Shown piece after piece: positions 33,150-44,196 of a stretch of 64,000 nt of DNA. The stretch's first letter is position 1; each line of letters starts with the position of its first letter. Made by a program: the position numbers and the translations under genes. The DNA is from Cryptomeria japonica. Lineage: Eukaryota > Streptophyta > Pinopsida > Cupressales > Cupressaceae. The stretch spans positions 824,119,396-824,183,395 of the forward strand of contig NC_081414.1 of NCBI RefSeq assembly GCF_030272615.1, in the 5' to 3' direction. The notes below the pieces were generated by a model. That model had not been told where the DNA came from. It searched no databases and saw only the letters and a program-made list of their open reading frames with translations.

Positions 33150-35081
33150 TGATGCTCATAACGTGGAATGTTAGGGGCTTAAATGGCCCTAAAAAATAGA
33201 ATGTGGTCAAGTGCAGGATCTTAGCATCAAAATAATATATCATAATATTGTAGGAAACAAAACTAAACAATGAGGAAATCAAAGGTTTTCACAAAAAGTT
33301 GGGAAATTGGAAAATATAGTGGGTCCAATCACTCTGGGAGGCTTGTAGTCTTATGGAAAGTAGGAGGGATTTCTTTTGAGGATGTGGTAGATGGGAAGAA
33401 ATGGATTGGAGGAAGAATCAAGATCCTAACCTCAAATCTAAGTTTTTAACTAATAAAATTTGTATATGGCCCGACTCTCAACATAAGAAAGAAGGAATTA
33501 TGAGAGAAATTGAATACTTTCTTAGCTTCCTTTCCCTTTCCTCATAAAATTTTTGGGGGGGATTTCAATGCAATTCTCCGTCTATCAAACAAAAGAGGTG
33601 CTACAAAGAGAATCAATCAATCTCAAATACACTTTATGGATTGGGCTAGTAGAAGCAATCTATTGAAATTGAATCAGAGAATGTGTTGTGTATATGGAAT
33701 AGTAGAAGGTTGGGTTTCAGTCATATTGTTGAAAATCTGGATAGATTCTCCCACCAAGGGGACCTATCAACCTTCCTCTTTGGTCTCAAGGCCACCATCC
33801 TACCTTGCTTAGGGTCATATCACTATCCAATGCAATTGATGATTATGTGTGATAAAAGGCTAGTCTATTGTCCCTTTAAATTTAAAAATATGTGGTTGAA
33901 GAACAATTTTTTTTTAACTTGATTGAAAGTTGGTGCAGGGAAGAATAGTATTTGGGCTTAAAGCTTTTATGCTTTGTAGCAAAGCTAAAATTCATTAAGA
34001 AGGGGTTCTTAAAATGGAATAGGGAGCATTAAAAAGATATCTTCTAAATGAATTGGTAATGGAGAATGGGGTGAATCAAGAGATATACTTAAAAGAGAAG
34101 GTATTGCTAACAAGTTATGAGGATATTTTAGCCAAAGAGGAGGTCTTCTAGAGACATAAATCAAGGGAAACTTGGTTGGCGAAAAGCAACAAGAATTCCA
34201 AGTTCTTCCACAACACTAAACAAAGAAGAAATGTTAATAGATTCAACAAATTGAAAAAAGTAGATGGATCAATCATAAAGGACCTTGAGGAGATTGCCAA
34301 CTATATAGTGTCCCACTTCCAAAATATTTTGAATAATTGGGAGGGCTCTGACTAGAGGAATCAATAGGGTTAAATTGACAACATTCCCAGGATAGTGATT
34401 GCGAAGATAAATAGAATATTAATAAAAAAATTCTCTAAAGAAGAAATAGAGGCAATCCTAAATCAACTACATCCAAATAAAGCCTTAGACTTGGATGGAT
34501 TCCCAAACGGATTCTTTAAAAAATGTTGGCATATCCTGGAAAACAAGTTAGTGGAGGCCATAGAAGTATAAAGGAATTTAGGAAGATTTGTGAAAGAGAT
34601 CAATAATACCTTTATCTCCCTCATTCCCAATAAAGAGAATTCCATGAGTCTAGATGAATTCAAACCCATTTCACTCTACAACACTATTTACTTGAGATAA
34701 CAGTAAAATAAATGGCTAATAGACTGAAGCTAATCCTTCCACACATGATATTAGAAGAACAAGCATGGTTTGTTACTAGTAGATCAATTTTGGATGGGAT
34801 AATCATTGCCCAATAAATAGTTAACTATACCGAACAATAAATGAACAAGCATGCTTATTAAGCTTGACATTATAAAGGCCTACAATAACTTGGTCGATTG
34901 GAGATTCTTATGTAAGTGTTTAGAGGCCTTTGGATTTTGTAAACAATGGGTCAACTAGGTATTGCACTATTTTTCTAGCATGAAATTTTCCATCCTAATC
35001 AATAGCACCCCAGTAGGGTTTTTTGATGTCTAAAGAGGATTAGGACAAGGGGAACCCTTGTCCCCTTTTTTCTTCATTATT
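33150..35081 (+). pseudogene. LINE (L1-type) ORF2 remnant: endonuclease and part of reverse transcriptase
   Basis: Endonuclease motifs in order: TWNVRGLNGPKK (about 33158), *ETKLN (QETK with CAG to TAG, about 33250), GDFNAI (about 33556) and the RRLGFSHIVENLDRF block (about 33697). RT motifs follow: LDGFPNGFFKKCW (about 34490), ISLIPNKENSMSLDEFKPIS (about 34615), SRSILDGIII (about 34780) and RGLGQGEPLSPFFFII (about 35034). The sequence stops before the FADD catalytic block and runs straight into AAACCCTAA-rich repeats, so the 3' half is missing. Stops and shifts are everywhere. Confidence 0.85.
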
Positions 35082-35183
35082 AAACCCTAAATCTAAAACT
35101 AAACCAAAATCTACATAAATGTTAGAACACTAATAAAATTAAACCCTAACCCTAAATTAAATCAAACAATAACCTAAAATCTA
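35082..35183. repeat. AAACCCTAA-rich degenerate repeat, left side of Copia-3
   Basis: Variants of AAACCCTAA and AACCTAAAA spaced by AT-rich words (AATTAAACCCTAACCCTAAA). It resembles the plant telomere unit CCCTAAA but is too irregular to be telomeric. It continues after Copia-3 at 63653. Confidence 0.7.
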
Positions 35184-36348
35184 TGTTAGCAACAAAGAGG
35201 AGGAAAACTGAGAGGGGGGTGAATCAGTTTTCATTGGATCTACAAACTTAACTGCAAAAATGGATTTGATAAACTGCGACAATAATAAAGATAAGAAAAT
35301 TAATAGCACAACACACAACACCAAGATTTTGGCGTGGAAAACCTGGTTAAGGGAATAACCATGGTGGGAACCTACCCATAGTAAGATGATACTCTACAGT
35401 AGTATGTAAAAATATTACAATGGGGAATGCACATGCATTCAAGCACACTGCCTAGAGTTCATTGCTCAAAAGATAATGACTTAGAAGGATACAACCCTTA
35501 GGGAAGTCTCACTGACTTACAACAAGATTCAAACTACAATCCGAAAGAAATGAACTGAAAGAATAGCATCTCCAAATGCCTGATTATAGTTTTGGTTAAG
35601 CACAATTGTCTTCTCTACAACACCAATCTTTCCTTAATCACACCACTGAAAGATGAATCACTTGATCATACATACACTACTCTTTGATAATGTAGACACA
35701 ACCTTGATATATAAATTACATAACATCATCACCTATTTATACAATTCATCAACCTTGATAACAAGGTCGGCTAAACCCTTAACTCACAATTACAAAATTA
35801 CCTCACATGATATAAAGACATACCACCAGACCAATATAATGATTTACATGACATAGCATGGACCTAATTCAAATTCCCAAATGCGCAATACCACCAAAAA
35901 TCATGCCAAAAACAACTACAACATGCTACACAACCAGGAAAACCGCATAACACAAAAATCATCACCGGTTCATGAAAATCACCAATAACTCACACAATGA
36001 TCAATATAAATCATCAAAATAAATAGAAAATGATTAGGAAACACTAGAAAGAACACAACCAATCAGTAACTACCATGAAGAAAGATAACTTGCAGAGCAC
36101 CAAATCACGAACCATCTAAAATAAAGATAGACAAGACAATCCCAAACATCATCTTGAAATTCTAGCACAAGATCTAATCACACTGGAATATACCAGAGGA
36201 AATACTGAACTCTGCAAAGCCCTAATCAACAAAGAAAAATTGTAAACCGGATCATAAGATCTTCCTAATCTACACACACCAGATCAATTCATAGGAATTT
36301 GTTGACATAGATGACAACAACATATCCTAGTAGTAGCAATGTCCAACA
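35184..36348 (-). repeat. Copia-3 3' LTR (left copy)
   Basis: 1,165 bp. It is about 75 bp shorter than the other LTR because a block present at about 63280-63355 is missing here near 36050. It is followed on the plus strand by ATCTCCCCTTTTC, the complement of a GAAAAGGGGAGA polypurine tract. Confidence 0.9.
35204..35231 (-). promoter_or_regulatory. U5-type hairpin, Copia-3 3' LTR
   Basis: AAAACTGA (35204-35211) pairs perfectly with TCAGTTTT (35224-35231) around a loop carrying GAGGGGGG on the plus strand. The 5' LTR copy (62431-62458) has lost two pairs. Confidence 0.65.
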
Positions 36349-36696
36349 ATCTCCCCTTTTCACATTGATGATGACATATAAATGTGATTAACAATCAATG
36401 CAAAGAAGGAAGATATCTCCAATAACCTCCCCCTAAGATCAAGACATATAAAGCAGTTTTTCATATTATCTCTCTCCCCCTTTGACAACAATGACAAATA
36501 TCTCAGAATGGATAACCAAACTCCTTCTCCCCAAAATAGAAACATGAATTAGGAATCTCAGAAATCTCTCCCCCTAAACACAGACTACTCCACCAGAGGA
36601 GCAACACCAACTCGTCAATCCAAATAAAAGATAAGGCTTTGAAGTCCAACAAATTGATGCAACTCAATGCATCTAATTCTCATCAGGAGGGGTGGA
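36349..36696 (-). other. Copia-3 3' internal region, no gene
   Basis: Contains several plus-strand C-rich runs (CTCCCCCTAAG about 36427, CTCTCCCCCTTTG about 36473, CTCTCCCCCTAAAC about 36566), equivalent to repeated purine tracts on the coding strand. It ends at the NA-4 insertion site. Confidence 0.6.
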
Positions 36697-37472
36697 TGTT
36701 GGCAAATGCACACTCCAATGAGAAATTGTAGGTGATTGAAGGTATTGTCATTGATGGCAACCTTGCAATCCTATGACACTGGCAGGCACTGACACCGACA
36801 GACTCTACACCAGCATATAGTTCACCGACAACGACAAAGATGATTACCGACACCCTGGCCGACATGATTTTGTTTATTGCATAATGTATTTAATTGTAAT
36901 ATCTTTATGTAAGCCGACATGGCATATTGTATAAGACTCATATAAGTATGAGATCTTGAAGGAACATTTTGTAAGAAAGAAAGTAAGGACATGATAGATG
37001 GATATGATGAGCGAATATTGAAGTAAGGTTTATGATTATTGCAAGAGCTTAAACCGGTACTGAACCTAGCATAGTAGATGCTTTTTATAGCAGTACATCA
37101 CTTTGGATTTCTATAATCCACTTTTGTAAGTTAGTGAGACTTCCTATTGTAACTGAGCAGTGAGCCTTCCTACATGTGCAGGCACCACATTTTGTAAGTA
37201 ATATTCACTTATTGGCCAGTGAACGAATATTGTGAGTCACAGATCCCACTGAGGTTTTTCCCACAGCGGGTTTCCTCTCCAAAAATGTTGTGTTATGGTG
37301 TGCTTTCTATGTTGTGTTTATTGTTCTTATTTACTGCATTAATTCTGGTTTACCGGTACACTGTTTTGGAATGCAATTTGTTTAATAAGTTTAGAAAATC
37401 AATAAACCGGTTAGATACTGATTCACCCCCCCCCCCCCCCCCCCCCTCACAGTATCTTTGGGAATCCTAACA
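36697..37472 (+). repeat. NA-4 5' LTR
   Basis: 776 bp, TGTTGGCAAATGC ... ATCCTAACA. Same family as the solo LTR at 8478-9221. It contains the hairpin AGATACTG (37413-37420) / CAGTATCT (37450-37457) with an expanded C run in the loop. Confidence 0.93.
37413..37457 (+). promoter_or_regulatory. U5-type hairpin, NA-4 5' LTR
   Basis: A perfect 8-bp stem with a long loop that begins ATTCACCCCC and has the longest C run in the window. The 3' LTR copy is at 43400-43438 with one pair lost (TAGTATCT). Confidence 0.65.
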
Positions 37473-37474
37473 AT

Positions 37475-37486
37475 TGGTATAAGAGC
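37475..37486 (+). promoter_or_regulatory. NA-4 primer-binding site
   Basis: TGGTATAAGAGC matches the initiator-Met type PBS at 11 of 12 bases and starts two bases after the LTR. Confidence 0.88.
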
Positions 37487-37543
37487 TTGGTCCTCTATTT
37501 TCAAAATCCTAACATCTTGAGGAAGATTCTGACACTGGTATAG

Positions 37544-38655
37544 ATGGAAAACTTGAGAAAACAATTGGAAACAACTCTTTCGGATTATGATGCAGAAAAG
37601 TTGAAGAATATGAAACTTGAAGATGATCTAAAGACTGCACAGGAAATCATTCAAGGACTTCAAGAAAATATCACTATTCCTAGGAACAAAAGAAGATAAC
37701 TTTTTGAGAAGATACAGAGTGCTGATGGTGAAAAGGAAACTCTTAATGACCTTGTGAACAAATTGAGACAGGAAAACAGTACTATGAGGAACGAGATGCA
37801 AGATATGACTATGAGGTTTTGCAAAGACATTGAAGATAGAAAGAAGAATGAAGATGACTTGGTTAGAAGACTAAATGATGCTAGAAATGAAAACACAAGA
37901 CTCAGTCATGAAAATGATATGTTGAAGACAGATTTGATGCATACACAAAATGATAAAACTAAACTCATGAGACAGAAGGGAATCTTGGAAAATGAGTTGG
38001 CAGCTGCAAATCAACACAAAGAGAAATTCAAGAAAAGTTTAGAGGAACTTGATAACGTGCTGAAAAATCAGAAACCTGATGGAGATACTAATGGCCTTGG
38101 CTTTGAAGTTGGTGAAAGCTCTGGTACTACAAACAATCATGATCACAACAAACTGGTAAGACAACCTAATCTTACAAATTTAATGGAAAATGCTTTAACT
38201 GTAACAAGTATGGTCATAGAGCAAATCAGTGCAAATCTAGAAACTATCAGAACACCAATGCATCCACTGGTCAATGTTCTAAATGCAACAAAATTGGTCA
38301 CAATTCAGAAAATTGTAGAATGAATGTAAGATGTTAAGTTTGTGGAAGATTTGGACACTTATCTAATCAATGCAGAACACATATCGACATAGGATATGGA
38401 AAAGCTATTCAGAAAAACAATGTGACTTGTTATGCTAGTAACAAGATTGGACATATTGCAAAATTTTGTAGAAGTAAGGCATCACCGACAAATAACAAAG
38501 GACCTAGTTTGAAAGGTAAAGAAACGGTTGAAGAGGTAAAGCAAGAATTTTCAAAACAATGGATTAGAAAGTTAGATCAGAATGTTAATGAGGCTATTAC
38601 TTCACTGGTAGAACAGAGTATCACTCCACAAGCAGGAGATTCTTCATCTAACTAA
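37544..38655 (+). pseudogene. NA-4 gag-like gene: long coiled coil and four zinc knuckles
   Basis: ATG at 37544 (MENLRKQLETTLSDYDAEKL). About 200 residues of charged heptad-like sequence (QENSTMRNEMQDM, RLNDARNENTRLSHENDMLK) predict a coiled coil. After a frame change near 38170 come four CCHC-type knuckles in one frame: CFNCNKYGHRANQC (38191), CSKCNKIGHNSENC (38275), C*VCGRFGHLSNQC (38332, with a TAA inside) and CYASNKIGHIAKFC (38428, second Cys lost). There are stops near 37698 and 38335. Four knuckles is more than the one seen in the other copia gags here; they suggest nucleic-acid packaging. It ends about 300 bp before the long ORF. Confidence 0.85.
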
Positions 38656-38958
38656 AAATAAATCCTTTTGGGGGTATGGCAACAAATTGAAAATCATGCT
38701 AGTTTACCCTCGGTTGATGGTGAGAAGTTGAATTACTTATTTACCAGTAGATGTGTTAAGTTTCACTTAACCGATAGGCATTTATTGTGGTAGTTGAAGG
38801 AAATGACATTATAAAGCAAGTGTTTTTCACTCTTTTTTATTCATCGAGCATTTAAACTTCCTTAGAGCACGAAAAACCCGAGCGAAGGCATCCACATCGA
38901 GAAGTGAAGCAAATCATTCAAGAAATCAAACCTAAAGGTAGATTAAGGTATTTATACA

Positions 38959-41900
38959 ATGGCTTCCTCCTCTGCACCTGAATTCATTGCAAACCCTACA
39001 GTAATTGAAGTGGTTAAATGCCCTAGGCCCATATTTAAAATCATTCCCGAAGTTGCGAAGCAAGATGATACCCTAGGAGCATTTTCTAAAATACCCAAAG
39101 GAGTTGTATATGATGAAGACCCTAGGATTTACATACATTGTCATATTGAAGAACTTGGTAATGATAAGATTATGAAAATGTATAGGACTATAATTTGTGA
39201 TGATAATGGTAATGTAAAGCCGAAACACAAGATAATTGAAACCCTAGGTTTTGTGGAGATACTTAGCATTCCTGATTTTCCCAAAGAAGTTATAAGGATT
39301 GTATTAAGAAGAGTTCATGGGGAGTTCTTTTGGCTAGATTCCATTCATAAGATAACAAGAGAAGCAATTAGGGCAGTGATAGGCTTACCTTCCACCGGTA
39401 GCAGGCCTGATAAGACTAAAAAGGTTCCAAACAACATTGTTATGACCCTAACCGGTGCAACACATGATAACAGATCCTTAAGAGTCAATGATGTGAAGGA
39501 TATTAATGTAAGATGCATTAGCATGATTCTTGGATACAAAGCTACACATGCCAACAAATTAAACTCTCTTTCTAGTTTATGTATCAAGAGTGCTTATGAC
39601 ATGGTAAATAGTAATGCAAAGATTGACATATGTGAATGGCTAAAAGATGAGTTAATTGACAACTTGAAGAAAATTAAGGGTGACAAGAAAGGCACATTCA
39701 GATTTGGCAACTTACTTGTATGTCTATTGCTGTATATCACCAAGGAAGTTCCCAGTATAGGTAGAAAAGAATTTGGTTTTGACATACCGGTAGGCAAACA
39801 ACTTTTGGACATTCTAAATGGCGTGGAAGATGAAGGGGAGAAGAACATAATTGAACACTTTCAAGCACTAAAGACTAGAATGAAGACTAAGGAAAGACTA
39901 TCTCAAACCATAGTTGACAAATACCAAAAGGAGATATGTTTTGTTATAAAGAAGAATGAAATCTGGATGGAGGAAGTAGTTCCAAGAATAGTTTGGGTTA
40001 CAAAGATGGGTTATGAGGCAAATGAAAACATAGTAGAAACATATGCAAAATCCCTACTCGAAGCTCCTAAAGAACCTACAGAAGAAGTATTTGGAAATGC
40101 AGAAACTATTGAAAGCAAAGTTCAATCACATAAATGAATAAAGAAAACATAAAAAACAATTAGAAAAGCAACAAGACAGGCAAAAGTAATTAAGGAAGAC
40201 TTGTTAAATATCACTGGTATCAAGGAGAGTGACTTGGAAGGGATACAACCGGAAGCACATCTTTCACCAGTTGCTACCTCCTCTAACAGTGAAATACCAG
40301 TAGAATTCAAAAGGGTAGAAAGAAAAAGAAAACCCTCACTGGTACCCTCTTCTACACCCAAGAAAGCTAGAAAGAAACAACAGGCAGTGAGGCCTCCGAC
40401 AAGGAAAATGACCCCAAGGAAAAAGAAAGAAAAATAAGTTATCCCTCCCTTAGACAATCTTCTGAATGAAATAACTGAAGATGGAAACTTGTCAAATGTT
40501 AGCAAATTGTATAATACATTTTCAAATGAAGAAAAGGAAAGTATAGAAAACAGTGTTATTTTACACTTAGACATATACAAGAAATTTTTAATAGAAGTTG
40601 TAGATGATCTACCAAGTGACTTGTACAGGAGACTAGATGCAAAAAGGTTAGCAATTGTAGAATTGGATAAGAAGATAAAGATAGAAAAATTAGTTTCAGT
40701 TCATCCAGTAAATTCAACATAAGAGATTGATGAACTGATAAGTGAGGCAAACAGGACTGTATTTTCCACCGATCACTGGCATGTAGCTTTAATGGATAGA
40801 AGAGTAAATGAGATATCTAAAGAAATAATGGACAAGTGGGATATCTTCTTTGTGGAGAAGGAAAAGCAAGAATAACTTAAACAACCAAAGACTTTCAGAT
40901 TCTATCAAAAGGATAAGGATAAAGGTAAAGGCAAGGTAGGTGGTCCTCTGAGCATAAAAGTAATTGATAACTTGCCCCCACATCCTTCTGATATTCCACC
41001 AGTTGAAACTACTATTACACCACCGGTAACTAATAATGTTCAGAGTATGGAGACAACACATGAAGATACCAATCCTAATTTAGAGGTGTTGTATACCATG
41101 AATATTGACACATAAGAGGTTAACATTGTGGTTGATAAGGAAACCAAGTTGAGAAGAGAGATGTGGCAACTGAGCCACCGACAGAGAACATTGCAATAGA
41201 AACACATGTTGAGGATATAGTTGCAAATGTTGAGACTGGGATTGAAACACATACTGAACAATCAACTGATCCCTTGGATACTGGAAAGACAGATGCCACT
41301 AGTGTACACACTAAAAAACCTACTGAGTAGCTAGCTACTGATAACACAGTAAAAAATGTTGAGATACTGGCAATAGATAGTTCAAAGATACATACAAAGA
41401 AATCGATAGATAACACTGAGACACAATCAGAGAAACTGGCAGTGGAAAGCACAGGGAAACCGACAGAGGTACACATTGGGAAACCTGAAGAGAAAAAGGT
41501 TGAGGTAAAGGATCAAACAGAGACAGTGCCACCGGCAACAGCTAAGAAACCCAAACCTTTTCTAGTAGAGATGCAGAACCAAACTGACCTACCAGAGGTC
41601 AACATAAGCAAAGAGGTTACTCACACCAGCGGATTGTAGATTGTTAAGGCAGTTGGACAGTCATCTACTTCCTCCTTAACAAAATTCAGACTGATAAATG
41701 TAACAGAGGTATTACTGGATTACATCAAGAAAATAACAGATTGCAATGCACTTGCATATAAGGCAATTGATGATACCATACCAATTTTGAAATTTATTGC
41801 ACCCAAGTGCAATGTGGAAAATAAAGATTCTTTGAGCCAATTAGACACATTATCTAAGTACATAACAGACAACCTACTAACAGTTGATCAAATTAATGAG

Positions 41901-42242
41901 GAGACTTTCAGTGAGAAAATGAATAAAGAGAAAGAAAAATTCTTTGAAGAATCAGTAAAGAAGTGCATAGAACACATAGACACTCTTTTACCGACACTTA
42001 ACAATACAATAGTGGACTTTAATAAGTTGTACAGGGATTCATGTAAGACTAACATTTTGATAGAAGACATAGATAAAGAGATCACCAGAGCACAAAAGGA
42101 AATAAATGATATTGTTGATAATCTCATAGGTTCATTAGAATTCATATCGGTAATAGAACAAGAAATTGTAGGCTTTGAAGAGAAAATTGAAAAATTTGAA
42201 AAAGATAAGGAGAGATTAAAGTTCAAGGAAAAGGAACTAAAA
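38959..42242 (+). pseudogene. NA-4 long ORF of unknown function, about 1,090 codons
   Basis: Starts MASSSAPEFIANPT at 38959 and is open for 392 codons. The same frame goes on past stops at 40135, 40150, 40435, 40720, 40873 and 41113, then changes frame near 41140 and runs to 42242. The N-terminal 390 residues look globular (KCPRPIFKIIPE, PRIYIHCHIEELGNDKIMKM, WLDSIHKITREAIRAVIGLP). The middle is basic (KRVERKRKPS, TPRKKKEK); then comes an acidic, Thr/Glu-rich stretch; the end is charged and helical (EEKIEKFEKDKERLKFKEKE). No retroviral enzyme motif. Possibilities are a virus-like third ORF kept after loss of pol, or a captured gene. I do not recognise the family. Confidence 0.8.
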
Positions 42243-42666
42243 TAGACTAGGTCCGAAACTTGACATCCTCATCTCTTTGAGAAAAGAGATATCAGAGGCA
42301 CTTGTTCCAGGACTTAAGACACCGGAAGAGAAAATGCACATACTCACCAGTACAATTCAAAGGACAGAAGCAACATTAAAGGATAGTGAAAGGTTCACTA
42401 ACAACTTGAATTTTGCACTAGTAGATCTATATCAGATTGTAACCCACCGGTTATAGGGATCTAGACAAGAACTACACTCAATTGACATTGATTGACAAAC
42501 TTTGTCATTGATGCCAAAGGGGGAGTAGTAGGATGATAAAAATGATTGATAAAAGACATCATCTGCTCAGGGGGACCACACAATTTTGGAGTTTCTAGTA
42601 AGATTTTTTGGACAACACACTTTGGATACAATTTTGACTTTTTCTCATGAGTGTTGCCATTAATGC

Positions 42667-42679
42667 CAAAGGGGGAGAT
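42667..42679 (+). promoter_or_regulatory. NA-4 polypurine tract
   Basis: CAAAGGGGGAGAT directly before the 3' LTR primes plus-strand synthesis. A second CAAAGGGGGAGTAG about 150 bp upstream (42517-42530) sits in the same GCC(A)AAGGGGG context. Confidence 0.9.
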
Positions 42680-43452
42680 TGTTAGAAAATGCACACTCCA
42701 ATGAGAAATTGTAGGTGATTGAAGGTATTGTCATTGATGGCAACCTTGCAATCCTATGACACCAGCAGGCACTGGCATCGGCAGACTCTACACTAGCATA
42801 CAGTTCACCGTCAGCGACAAAGATGATTACTGACACCCTGGCCGACAGGATTTTATTTATTGCATAATGTATTTAAATGTAATATATTTTTGTAAGCTGA
42901 CATGGCATATTGAATAAGACTCATATAAGTATGAGATCTTGAAGGAACATTTTGTAAGTAAGAAAGAAAGTAAGGACATGATAGATGGATATGATGAGCG
43001 AATATTGAAGTAAGGTTTATGATTATTGCAAGATCTTAAACCGGTACTGAACCTGGAATAGTAGATGCTTTTTATAGCAGTACATCACTTTGGATTTCTA
43101 TAGTCCACTTTTGTAAGTCAGTGAGACTTCCTATTGTAACTGAGCAGTGAGCCTTCCTGCATGTGCAGGCACCACATTTTGTAAGTAATATTCACTTATT
43201 GGCCAATGAGTGAATATTATGGGTCACAAATACCACCGAGGTTTTTCCCACATCGGGTTTCATCACCAAAAATATTGTGTTATGGTGTGCTTTCTATGTT
43301 GTGTTTATTGTTCTTATTTACTGCATTAATTCTAGTTTACCAGTACACTGTTTTGGAATGCAATTTGTTTAATAAGTTCAAAAAATCAATAAACTGGTTA
43401 GATACTGATTCACCCCCCCCCCCCCCCTCTTAGTATCTTTGGTATCCTAACA
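42680..43452 (+). repeat. NA-4 3' LTR
   Basis: 773 bp, TGTTAGAAAATGC ... ATCCTAACA. Directly followed by ATGGA and the Copia-3 RNase H coding sequence. Confidence 0.93.
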
Positions 43453-43457
43453 ATGGA

Positions 43458-44191
43458 TACCCCTAACTTGTCTCTCAAATAGACAAATATATTTGTAGGC
43501 AAAGGCTTAGTGAAAATTTCAACTATTTGTTCCTTTGTAGATACATACTCCAAATTCACTTTCTCTCCATTGGCTTTCTCTCTCAAGTAATGATATTTGT
43601 TTGACACATGCTTAGCCTTTGAATGTTGCACTAGATTCTTTGACATGTTAATAGAACTTGAATTATCATAATAAATGACAGTAGGCTCATCATAGATAAC
43701 TCTGGTATCTTTCAATATTTGCTTCATCCAAACTACCTGAGTGCAATTACTAGCAACAACAATGTACTCAACTTCAATAGTAGATAAAGATACTGAATCT
43801 TGTTTCTTACTAGCCCATGAATCTAGTTTTTTACCCAAAAAGAATGCTCCATTGGTAGTGATCTTTAGGTCATCTACATCACCAGCCCAATTAGCATCCG
43901 TGTAAGCACATAACATGAAATAATGATTCCTCGGATACCACAAACCATATTCCATAATTCCCTTAAAGTATCTGAATATCCTCTTTACAGTAGTGACATG
44001 ACTCTCTTTCATATCAGTTTGATATCTAGTATCCATGCACACAAAATGCACAATGTACGACCTAGTCTGAGTAAGATATTGCAGTTAACCAACAATAGAT
44101 TTGTATAGGCTCCGATTATCTTTTGGAGATTTATCATTCTTAGACAATTTACAACCAGTCACCATAGGAGTTCCAACAGGTTTGGAGTCAT
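43458..44191 (-). pseudogene. Copia-3 RNase H and connection domain
   Basis: Minus-strand open segment with RIFRYFKGIMEYGLWYP, YTDANWAGD (first catalytic Asp), STIEVEYIV (Glu), YYDNSSSINMSKN (Asp) and the end TKPLPTNIFVYLRDKLG. The acidic RNase H residues are kept. It is cut on the right by Gypsy-5 in SKPVGTPMVTG and on the left by NA-4 just after the C-terminal GVSI. Confidence 0.9.
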
Positions 44192-44196
44192 CTAAC

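Larger units (their letters stand above)
36697..43452 (+). mobile_element. NA-4: non-autonomous LTR element with gag-like gene and long unknown ORF
   Basis: 6,756 bp with LTRs 36697-37472 and 42680-43452, a PBS and a polypurine tract. It is flanked by GTGGA (36692-36696) and ATGGA (43453-43457), a duplication with one mismatch. By eye the LTRs differ at about 20 of their first 290 positions. The interior has a coiled-coil plus zinc-knuckle gag-like gene and one long reading frame, but no protease, integrase, RT or RNase H motif in any frame. It must have used enzymes from another element. Confidence 0.92.

Noticed and set aside
40122-42226. Minus-strand frames up to 152 codons opposite the NA-4 ORF
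   Set aside because: Antisense shadows of the lysine/glutamate-rich plus-strand ORF (Ser/Phe/Leu-rich peptides).
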